Below, piece by piece: positions 6,883-12,002 of a stretch of DNA of 12,002 nt. The notes under the pieces were generated by a model, which saw nothing but the letters and a program-made list of their open reading frames with translations, was not told where the DNA came from and did not search any database. The position numbers and the translations under genes were made by a program. The first letter of the stretch is position 1. The number at the start of each line of letters is the position of its first letter. The DNA is from Actinomycetota bacterium (GTDB lineage Bacteria; Actinomycetota; Actinomycetes; S36-B12), in contig VGBQ01000061.1 in NCBI GenBank assembly GCA_016870425.1, positions 1 to 12,002 on the forward strand, written 5' to 3'.

Positions 6883-7857
6883 TCAGACGACGAACATGTC
6901 TTCCTTGGACCACTGCGGCGCGACAGCGCGCGACAGTCCGGCCAAGGCCATGTAGGAAGCGGGGTCCATGCCGGTGGGCTCGTCCTTGGGGATGACGCCC
7001 GCCACCTTCTGGGTCTTGAAGACGGTGCCGAGCTCGAGGTCACCGAAGGGATACCCGGGTTCGGTGCAGCCGGTGCAGGGGTGGCCCGCGCGTGTCTTGG
7101 AGGACTGGCGGTTCCACAGGATCCGGTTGCAGGGGCTGTGGGTCATTGGGCCGCGGCAGCCGAACTCGTAGAAGAGGCAGCCGCTGCGCATGCCCTGACC
7201 GAAGCTCTTGGGATCCTGCTTGTAGTTGTAGAACTGGACGCGGGTGCACCCGGTCTGCGTGAAGGTCGTGAAGAACGTGCGTGGACGGTGGAGCTCGTCA
7301 AGGTCGAGGTCCTTGGCGCGACCAGCAGCGAGCGCCACGATGATCTGGGAGATCCAGTCGGGGTGGGCGGGGCAGCCGGGGATGTTGATGACCGGCAGGC
7401 CGAGCCTGCTGACGAAGTCGGGGCCGAGGTAGCCGCCCTTCTTGCCGCCGCGGTCGAACTGCAGGCCACGACTCTCAGACGGATTGGGTGGCACCGCGGG
7501 CAGACCGCCCCAGGAAGCGCAGTCACCGATCGCGACGACGACGCCGGCCTTGGGTGCGATGTCGCTGACCCAGTCCTTCATTGGCCGCTCGGCGAACATG
7601 TCCATGCGCCCCGTGCCGTTGGGGCCCTCAATGACAGTCCCCTCGAACACGAAGATGTCGCATTCCTTCTCGCCCTTGGCATAGGACCAGAAGATGTCCT
7701 GGGCAGCCTTCCCGAGCTCCATGGAGAGCGTGGGGTGGTAGACGACTTCCAGACCGAAGTCGACGATCAGGTCGACGACGGATGGCTCTGCTGCGTTGAT
7801 GAACGACATCGTGTTGCCGCTGCAGGCACCTCCCTGGAACCAGAGTACGGACGCCAC
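6883..7857 (-). CDS. hhyS: [NiFe]-hydrogenase small subunit, group 1h type
   Basis: The 324-residue electron-transfer subunit. The N-terminus goes straight into the proximal-cluster motif (WFQGGACSGNTMSF), with no twin-arginine signal peptide, so the enzyme stays on the cytoplasmic side. Proximal-cluster cysteines are Cys12, Cys113 (AIGDCASWGG) and Cys162 (NIPGCPAHPDW); the position of the usual second Cys in CxxC is Asn15. In the Ralstonia eutropha group 5 enzyme the fourth ligand is an aspartate, which fits. Cys204, Cys227 and Cys234 fit the distal cluster, and Cys243, Cys261 and Cys264 the medial cluster (AGHPCTGCTEPGYPF). The distal His position, three before Cys204, is Gln201. The GTG start at 7857 shares its first base with the TAG of hypB, and AGGAGG lies 4 bases upstream, an excellent ribosome site. 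Confidence 0.98.
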   Translation of the reverse strand: MASVLWFQGGACSGNTMSFINAAEPSVVDLIVDFGLEVVYHPTLSMELGKAAQDIFWSYAKGEKECDIFVFEGTVIEGPNGTGRMDMFAERPMKDWVSDIAPKAGVVVAIGDCASWGGLPAVPPNPSESRGLQFDRGGKKGGYLGPDFVSRLGLPVINIPGCPAHPDWISQIIVALAAGRAKDLDLDELHRPRTFFTTFTQTGCTRVQFYNYKQDPKSFGQGMRSGCLFYEFGCRGPMTHSPCNRILWNRQSSKTRAGHPCTGCTEPGYPFGDLELGTVFKTQKVAGVIPKDEPTGMDPASYMALAGLSRAVAPQWSKEDMFVV

Positions 7858-8543
7858 TATGCCTCCTGTGGGGTGAGACGGCTGTCGTCGGCGGGCACCG
7901 AGGACAGGAGCTGGTCGAGCAGTGAGTCGACGCCAGCGCCCGTGCGCGACGACGTCTCGATGATGGGTGCAACCGGGTTGACGGAGCGCAGCGCGTGGTA
8001 CGCCGACTCCGCATCCCACTCCACCGCGTCAGCGATGTCCGTCTTCGTGACGACGATGACATCGGCGGAGTGGAAGATTTGGGGGTACTTCAACGGCTTG
8101 TCCTCGCCCTCCGTGACCGAGAGGAGGGCGATGCGGGTGTCTTCGCCCAGGTCGAAGCCTGAGGGGCACACGAGATTGCCGACGTTCTCCACCACGAGTA
8201 GATCCAGAGAGGCAAGATCCCAGCCGTTTAGGTGCTGGCTGACCATGTCGGCTTCGAGGTGGCACATGCCCTCGGTGACGATCTGCCTCACGGGCGCGCC
8301 AGACCGGGCCAGGCGCCGTGCGTCGTTGTCCGTGGCGCAGTCGCCCACAAGCGCGGCTGCGGCCACTCCGCGCTGCAGGGCCAGCCTGAGAAGCGCTTCA
8401 AGCAGTGCCGTCTTGCCCGTGCCAGGACTCGACACCCAGTTGCTCACGCGCACGCCGGAGTCGGTATACGTCGCGCGGAGTGCTGCGGCGTGGAGGTCGT
8501 TCTTCTCCAGGATGCCCTTCTTGAGCTCGACGATGCGGGTCAC
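7857..8543 (-). CDS. hypB: Hydrogenase nickel-insertion GTPase HypB
   Basis: HypB is the SIMIBI-class GTPase that, with HypA, delivers nickel to the hydrogenase large-subunit precursor. The 228 residues include the Walker A loop SSPGTGKT (38-45), the signature ENVGNLVCPSGFDLGE (from 119), and TKTD (166-169) in place of NKxD for guanine recognition. The G-domain metal site is kept: Cys94-His95 (EGMCHLEADM) and Cys126. Neither the N-terminal CxxCGC nickel motif of E. coli nor a histidine-rich stretch is present, so it cannot store nickel. The GTG start at 8543 overlaps the hypA stop by four bases (GTGA). No strong Shine-Dalgarno sequence is seen, which suggests translational coupling to hypA. 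Confidence 0.98.
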   Translation of the reverse strand: MTRIVELKKGILEKNDLHAAALRATYTDSGVRVSNWVSSPGTGKTALLEALLRLALQRGVAAAALVGDCATDNDARRLARSGAPVRQIVTEGMCHLEADMVSQHLNGWDLASLDLLVVENVGNLVCPSGFDLGEDTRIALLSVTEGEDKPLKYPQIFHSADVIVVTKTDIADAVEWDAESAYHALRSVNPVAPIIETSSRTGAGVDSLLDQLLSSVPADDSRLTPQEA

Positions 8544-8905
8544 GGGCTCACCACCGCAGGCTCGTCCTCAAGCACGAGCGAGAGGATCTCCATGTCCTTG
8601 CCGTCGCGCACGTCGTTGGATGGAGCCCCGCACGCGCTGCATGTGAAGTCCGTCGTGCCGAGCAGGATGCGATCGGCGTCGCACGGGGCGCAGTGGATGA
8701 CGACCGGTGCGCGCTCGATGTGGAGGGCGGCGTCGGCGAGAGGCGTGGCCTGCGCAGCCACGTCGTAGGCGTAGGTGAGTGCCTCGGGTACGACACCCGA
8801 GAGGACTCCGATGCGCACGCGCACCTCGAGGACCCGTGGGGAATCCTCGGAGAGCGCCTCGACCACTGTCGAGACGATCGCGTGGGCGACGGAGAGCTCG
8901 TGCAT
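8540..8905 (-). CDS. hypA: Hydrogenase nickel-delivery zinc protein HypA
   Basis: HypA binds nickel at its N-terminus and passes it, with HypB, to the large-subunit precursor. The 121-residue length is typical. It starts MHELSVAHAI, giving His2 and Glu3 for nickel. The structural zinc site is made by two CxxC pairs, Cys72/Cys75 (HCAPC) and Cys89/Cys92 (TCSAC). The C-terminal strand GKDMEILSLVLED is the usual one. The ATG at 8905 lies one base after the stop of the DUF1641-like gene, and the stop overlaps hypB. This start is fixed by the invariant MHE terminus, although the frame stays open to 9049. Confidence 0.98.
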   Translation of the reverse strand: MHELSVAHAIVSTVVEALSEDSPRVLEVRVRIGVLSGVVPEALTYAYDVAAQATPLADAALHIERAPVVIHCAPCDADRILLGTTDFTCSACGAPSNDVRDGKDMEILSLVLEDEPAVVSP

Positions 8906-8906
8906 G

Positions 8907-9431
8907 TTAGGCCTGTGACTGCTGACGGCCGAAGGCCTTGGCGAAGGCGAAGAGGAAAGCAAGGCCTTCCTGAACGCCCGGGTCCTTGAGCTCGCGCAGG
9001 ATTGCGAAGGCCCCGCCGACCTGGGCCTGCTTTCCGCGCGTCGCGGCATCTGCCTCGACGGCGGCCTGTCCGACGCGTCCGATCACCTGCACGACCTCGG
9101 GCTGGAGCACGGGCGAGTCGAGGAAACTCGTAATGGTGTCGCTTCTCTCGGCGAGGGCCGGTGCGAGCGGCGCGAGTGCGGCAAGGCTTCCGATGGCACC
9201 GCCGATGGCGCTCTCGTCGCCCGCGCCCTCGACGCGCAGCTGGCGCACCAGGCCGTTGACGTTGTCGGCGATCTCAGGTCCGCGCTGCAGCAGTGCGGAT
9301 GCCATGGTGGACAGCGCGGCGAGTGTAGGTGCATTCGCCACGATCACGGCCAGGGCCTGGCGCGTCTCGGGATCGGCGAGCATCGCCTCGAGGGGATCGG
9401 TCGATGTGGGCAGATCAGGACTCAGGGTCAC
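8907..9431 (-). CDS. DUF1641-like protein, first gene of the hydrogenase operon
   Basis: A 174-residue soluble, Ala/Leu-rich helical protein. The C-terminal segment LRELKDPGVQEGLAFLFAFAKAFG matches the pattern I associate with DUF1641, a family of unknown function often seen beside redox-enzyme genes. The middle has repeated helix-forming stretches (ALSTMASALLQRGPEIADNV; AALAPLAPALAERSD). There are no cysteines, so no Fe-S or metal site is visible. Two GTG starts compete: 9437 abuts GGAG, while 9431 has GGAGG (9441-9437) with a 5-base spacer and is preferred. It is the promoter-proximal gene and is followed after one base by hypA. Its function is unknown; possible roles are assembly or linking the hydrogenase to its acceptor. 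Confidence 0.78.
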   Translation of the reverse strand: MTLSPDLPTSTDPLEAMLADPETRQALAVIVANAPTLAALSTMASALLQRGPEIADNVNGLVRQLRVEGAGDESAIGGAIGSLAALAPLAPALAERSDTITSFLDSPVLQPEVVQVIGRVGQAAVEADAATRGKQAQVGGAFAILRELKDPGVQEGLAFLFAFAKAFGRQQSQA

Positions 9432-9534
9432 GGCCACCTCCGAGGAATGAGCGTCTCGGCGCTTGTGCGCTTGGGAGGAAGGTAGGGATTAGTCGGGTGC
9501 CGTGTCCCTCATTTGTGAGGAAAGGTGACCTTCA

Positions 9535-9553
9535 TGTCCCGTTATGCGGGACA
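9535..9553. promoter_or_regulatory. Palindromic operator candidate TGTCCCG-N5-CGGGACA
   Basis: Perfect 7-bp arms (9535-9541 and 9547-9553) flank a 5-bp AT-rich spacer TTATG, typical of a dimeric regulator site. Related half-sites lie nearby: GTCCGC at 9555-9560, directly after it, and TGTCCC at 9503-9508, 32 bp (about three helical turns) towards the operon. It ends about 104 bp from the DUF1641-like start. No regulator gene is in the window, so the binding protein is unknown. Confidence 0.6.
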
Positions 9554-9584
9554 AGTCCGCTTCTGGGCTGATGCATTCAGATCT

Positions 9585-9608
9585 CCCTGACACCCGTGTG
9601 AATCAGGG
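9585..9608 (-). terminator. Bulged hairpin after the DUF4440 gene, possible terminator
   Basis: CCCTGA (9585-9590) pairs with TCAGGG (9603-9608), and inside it CAC (9591-9593) pairs with GTG (9598-9600) around a four-base loop, with a two-base bulge (9601-9602). It begins 18 bases after the DUF4440 stop. No U-run follows on the minus strand, so it may end transcription weakly or with Rho, or it may be a second operator for the hydrogenase promoter. Confidence 0.45.
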
Positions 9609-9626
9609 GGCGAGTGTGACAAGCGA

Positions 9627-10001
9627 TCAGGCCGGATTGAGGTTGGCGATCGCGATGATCTGCCAGCCGGACTCCCCGCGGCGCCACACCGTCAGCCGCG
9701 GAGCGGGCTTGGTCGAGAGGCGTGATCCATTGATCGTCTCCTCGACGGACAGCCAGTGTGTGGCCACAATCGTGTCGCCGGCGCGCGTCGAAGAAAAGTC
9801 GGTGAGGGAGAGTTGGCCGAGATCCTCTCCCTTGAGCATCTCCACTTCTTTGGCCTTGTCGCGCGGGCCGTCGGTGTGGACGGATTGGAAGTCCGCGGCG
9901 AGGATGGCATCGACGGCGGCCCAGTCCTTGCTGGCGACAGCACCGACGAACTCGCGGTAGAGGGCTTCGCCATCGGCCTGAGGATCCTGCATCGCGCTCA
10001 T
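9627..10001 (-). CDS. DUF4440 / SnoaL-like small protein (NTF2 fold)
   Basis: The protein has 124 residues, the normal size of a stand-alone NTF2-like domain. The pattern fits: N-terminal helices (ALYREFVGAVASKDWAAVDA), the turn ILAADFQSVHTDG, then strands including DTIVATHWLSVEE and RLTVWRRGESGWQIIAIANL, where R-x-T-x-V-W-x-R-x-x-x-G-W-x-I is the usual final hairpin of DUF4440 proteins. No catalytic residues can be assigned from sequence. The ATG at 10001 has GGGAG 5 bases upstream and is chosen over longer open frames that overlap tmsB. It lies 50 bases after tmsB with a hairpin between, so it may be partly cotranscribed with it. It could bind a small lipid-like molecule or be an unrelated neighbour. 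Confidence 0.86.
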   Translation of the reverse strand: MSAMQDPQADGEALYREFVGAVASKDWAAVDAILAADFQSVHTDGPRDKAKEVEMLKGEDLGQLSLTDFSSTRAGDTIVATHWLSVEETINGSRLSTKPAPRLTVWRRGESGWQIIAIANLNPA

Positions 10002-10029
10002 GTGGTCTCCCGAAACAAGGGGACGCAGG

Positions 10030-10049
10030 GCGTCCGGGGCCACGGACGC
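10030..10049 (-). terminator. Hairpin directly after tmsB, weak terminator candidate
   Basis: Seven-base perfect arms GCGTCCG and CGGACGC with a six-base loop start two bases after the tmsB stop. On the minus strand the sequence downstream reaches a short CTTGTTT stretch only after about 10 bases. This could give partial termination before the DUF4440 gene. A second, overlapping short inverted repeat (GGACGC-AGG-GCGTCC, 10021-10035) could compete with it. Confidence 0.45.
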
Positions 10050-10051
10050 TA

Positions 10052-11311
10052 TCAGGCGGGGGCGGTGAGCGACCAGGTTTCGCCGGACACCCGCAGCGGG
10101 ATGCCGGACTTGCCGCGCTCGCCGACCTTCACGCCCAAGACCTGATGGAGCTGGATCGTGTTGATGTCGAAGCCGAGACGTGAGGCCGCCATGTAGAGGC
10201 GCCACACGCGCGCCGTCGGCAGGCCGGCCTCGGCCACGCACGCATCCCAGTTGCGCTCGAGGTTGTCGCACCAGTGCTTGAGGGTGAGGGCGTAGTGCTC
10301 GCGGAGGTTCTCCTCGTGACGGATCTCGAATCCCGCGTTGTTCATCTCCATGATGATCTCCCCGGGAGGTGCGAGCTCGCCGTCGGGGAAGACGTAGCGG
10401 TTGATGAAGCTGCGCTTGAAGTGCGTGGGCCACTTGTCGTCGGGGCGCGTGATGCAGTGGTTGAGCAGTCGGCCCTCGGGGCGGAGCTTGCCGTAGAGGA
10501 AGGAGAAGTAGGACTCGTAATTGGCGCGGCCGATGTGCTCGGTGAGGCCGATGGAGGAGACGGCGTCGAAGCCGGTCTCCTTGACGTCGCGGTAGTCGCT
10601 GTGGCGTATCTGAGCGACATTCCCTAGGCCCGCGTCCTCGATGACGCGCTGACCCCACTCGGCCTGCTGCTTCGACAGGGTCACGCCGATCGCGCTCACG
10701 CCGTAGTTCTTGACCGCGTGGAGCACCATCCCGCCCCAGCCACAGCCGACGTCGAGAAGGCGCATCCCGGGCTGGAGATTGAGCTTGCGGCACACGAGGT
10801 CGAACTTCTCCTCCTGCGCCAGCTCGAGCGATGCGTCCTCGGTCGGGAAGACCGCGCAGGTATAGGCCATCGATGGGCCGAGCACCATCGAGTAAAAGGT
10901 GTTGCTCACGTCGTAGTGATGATGGATCGCCTCGGCATCACGGCGCTTGGAGTGGCGACGGCCGCCGAGTGCTCGCTCCTGCGGTGGCGGGTCAGGGCGG
11001 ACGAGTGCGTCCTTGGCGAAGCGCTTGACGAGCCGAGCGCGATCGACGACCGACACGTGGTCGAGCGGCAGGGGGTAGAGGCGGCTGAGGGCCTCGTAGA
11101 CATCGCCATGGATCTCCAGGTCGCCGGTGACGTAGGCGCGCGCGAGACCGAGCTGGTTGGGTGACCCGGCGATGTAGTGGACTCCGCGGGGATTGGTGAC
11201 CTCGAGGACCACCTCGGCCCCGATGAGACCGGTGCTCGACCCGTCGTAGGCCTTGAAGCCGACGCGGCGATCGGATGGGACGACAGTGGCGAATGCCGTG
11301 GCGAGATCCAT
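10052..11311 (-). CDS. tmsB: SAM-dependent fatty-acid methyltransferase (CFA synthase family, TmsB-like)
   Basis: A 419-residue cyclopropane-fatty-acid-synthase family enzyme that transfers a methyl group from S-adenosylmethionine to the double bond of a phospholipid acyl chain. The N-terminal lipid-handling domain spans about 1-125. The family motif HHYDVSNTFYSMVLG is at 130-145, followed by MAYTCAVF with Cys152, matching the active-site Cys139 of E. coli CFA synthase. The SAM loop LLDVGCGWGG is at 185-194, and SIGLTEHIG holds Glu258, matching E. coli Glu239. NHCITRP near 294 is typical of the actinomycete branch. The ATG at 11311 has GGGAGGAG just upstream. Because a TmsA-type oxidoreductase lies 25 bases upstream, I read it as TmsB (10-methylene formation) rather than a true cyclopropane synthase; sequence alone cannot decide the product. 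Confidence 0.9.
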   Translation of the reverse strand: MDLATAFATVVPSDRRVGFKAYDGSSTGLIGAEVVLEVTNPRGVHYIAGSPNQLGLARAYVTGDLEIHGDVYEALSRLYPLPLDHVSVVDRARLVKRFAKDALVRPDPPPQERALGGRRHSKRRDAEAIHHHYDVSNTFYSMVLGPSMAYTCAVFPTEDASLELAQEEKFDLVCRKLNLQPGMRLLDVGCGWGGMVLHAVKNYGVSAIGVTLSKQQAEWGQRVIEDAGLGNVAQIRHSDYRDVKETGFDAVSSIGLTEHIGRANYESYFSFLYGKLRPEGRLLNHCITRPDDKWPTHFKRSFINRYVFPDGELAPPGEIIMEMNNAGFEIRHEENLREHYALTLKHWCDNLERNWDACVAEAGLPTARVWRLYMAASRLGFDINTIQLHQVLGVKVGERGKSGIPLRVSGETWSLTAPA

Positions 11312-11336
11312 GGCTCCTCCCGAGACCGTGCTGTGC

Positions 11337-12002
11337 CTATCGGCGGCGGACGACCTTGTCGTAGAGGTCGAGCAACCGCGAGGACGCATCGTAGGCCCCC
11401 TTGAGGTCCTGGTAGGCCCCGCCTCCGTAAATACTCCAGAATTCCTCAGGCGAGTAGTACGCCGAGGAGTAGAGGGACTTGCGTCCGTCCATCTGCGTCA
11501 CGACCTCCTCGATGCGCCGGTTCACCCGGCCCTCGGCGGGGTCCACGCCCGGGGGCAGGGGCACGGTGGACCAGAAGCCGACGTTGACATAGGTGATCTC
11601 AGGATCGAACTCATACAGCGGCCAGCGGGCGGCCGGATCGCGTTGTCTGAGGGGGCATACCCACACGGGCTCGATGCCCACCTCTCGGTGGAAGAAGTCG
11701 AGGAAGTCGGCGAGGCGGTCGATGGGCACCTCGATGTCCTGCACGACCTCCTCGCGCGCGGGCTTGCGGCGCACGCGCGCCGCCTTGGCGGAGAACTGCG
11801 TGCGCCGGTCCCACTTGATGATCTTCCAGTAGACGTCGCTGCGCAGCTTCCCCTTGGGCCAGAAGCGGCGCACGAACGGCTTCTGCGTGCCGAAGGCGCG
11901 CGAGCACCAGAACCAGTCGGTGTCCCAGCGCCAGATGTAGTCGTGGATGGTGAGCAGGTCCTCGCGCTTGCTCGGGATCGACCGGTAGTAGATGTCCATG
12001 CC
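11337..12002 (-). CDS. tmsA: FAD-dependent oxidoreductase, C-terminal part (TmsA-like; cut by window edge)
   Basis: The last 221 residues of a protein whose start lies beyond 12002. The segment has the Trp/Tyr/Arg-rich sequence of actinomycete FAD-binding oxidoreductases that sit beside CFA-type methyltransferases: YIWRWDTDWFWCSRAFGTQ, KLRSDVYWKIIKWDRR, a strand-rich core (VQDIEVPIDRLADFLDFFHR) and the end motif YYSPEEFWSIYGGGAYQDLK. The N-terminal FAD-binding (PCMH-type) domain is not in the window, so cofactor binding is inferred from the family. In the pathway it would reduce the 10-methylene group made by TmsB to a 10-methyl branch. The stop at 11337 leaves 25 bases before tmsB, so the two are probably one operon. 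The methionine at 11999 is internal, not the start. Confidence 0.85.
   Translation of the reverse strand, partial: GMDIYYRSIPSKREDLLTIHDYIWRWDTDWFWCSRAFGTQKPFVRRFWPKGKLRSDVYWKIIKWDRRTQFSAKAARVRRKPAREEVVQDIEVPIDRLADFLDFFHREVGIEPVWVCPLRQRDPAARWPLYEFDPEITYVNVGFWSTVPLPPGVDPAEGRVNRRIEEVVTQMDGRKSLYSSAYYSPEEFWSIYGGGAYQDLKGAYDASSRLLDLYDKVVRRR

Larger units (their letters stand above)
9432..9626 (-). promoter_or_regulatory. Non-coding region with the likely hydrogenase promoter
   Basis: This 195-bp gap separates the DUF4440 gene from the first hydrogenase gene and is the only promoter-sized space ahead of the operon. It holds a bulged hairpin, a 19-bp palindrome, and a weaker inverted repeat CCTCA-TTTG-TGAGG at 9507-9520. 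I could not find a convincing -35/-10 pair on the minus strand, so the promoter may need an activator or an alternative sigma factor. Regulation of group 1h enzymes by starvation or carbon limitation is known in other actinomycetes, but the sequence does not show it here. Confidence 0.65.

Noticed and set aside
7790..7857. Twin-arginine signal peptide on HhyS
   Set aside because: The protein begins directly with the proximal-cluster motif; no RRxFxK motif or hydrophobic leader is present, and the upstream bases belong to hypB.
7081..8646. Plus-strand open frame of 521 residues
   Set aside because: It is antisense to hhyS and hypB, with no domain and no ribosome site; a shadow of codon bias.
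9432..9580. A sigma-70 type -35/-10 promoter
   Set aside because: Candidate hexamers such as TTGTCC or CATAAC have no partner at 16-18 bp; I would be guessing.
1..12002. CRISPR arrays, insertion sequences, tRNA or rRNA genes
   Set aside because: No spaced direct repeats, transposase motifs, terminal inverted repeats or RNA gene signatures were seen; the coding space is filled by the listed genes.

Overview
The window comes from a high-GC bacterium, most probably an actinomycete (Actinomycetota). Three things point there: GC-rich codon use with several GTG starts, a [NiFe]-hydrogenase of the group 1h (older name: group 5, actinobacterial, high-affinity) type, and a neighbouring gene pair of the tmsA/tmsB kind that makes 10-methyl branched fatty acids in actinomycetes. 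Every gene I can support is on the minus strand, so the window reads from right to left. The long plus-strand reading frames are antisense shadows.

Right end (12002-9627): the C-terminal 221 residues of an FAD-dependent oxidoreductase (TmsA-like) run in from outside the window. Next come a complete cyclopropane-fatty-acid-synthase-type methyltransferase (TmsB-like), a terminator-like hairpin, and a small DUF4440/SnoaL-like protein. TmsB would put a methylene group on an oleoyl chain and TmsA would reduce it to a 10-methyl branch (tuberculostearic acid type).

Middle (9626-9432): a 195-bp non-coding stretch, the only real promoter-sized gap in the window. It holds a bulged hairpin, a perfect TGTCCCG-N5-CGGGACA palindrome with further half-sites, and a smaller CCTCA/TGAGG inverted repeat. 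It probably carries the hydrogenase promoter and its operator.

Left part (9431-1): one tightly packed hydrogenase operon, with most junctions overlapping or coupled: DUF1641-like protein, hypA, hypB, hhyS (small subunit), hhyL (large subunit), a hydrogenase maturation protease, a 79-residue protein, a TPR protein, a 119-residue protein, a NifU-C-like protein, a six-repeat NHL propeller protein, and the N-terminal half of hypF, which runs off the left edge. HypA, HypB and HypF build the NiFe(CN)2CO centre, the protease trims the large-subunit tail, and the accessory proteins probably serve assembly or electron transfer. By homology the enzyme oxidises H2, perhaps down to atmospheric levels, and feeds respiration.

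Main oddities: (1) hhyL carries a one-base frameshift after about residue 124, although everything around it is intact; (2) a perfect 15-bp stem with a GCGA tetraloop sits between hhyL and the protease gene; (3) the small subunit has Gln201 where the distal-cluster His usually sits and Asn15 where the second proximal Cys usually sits; (4) the NifU-like protein has only one cysteine; (5) two short operon proteins (79 and 119 residues) match nothing I recognise.
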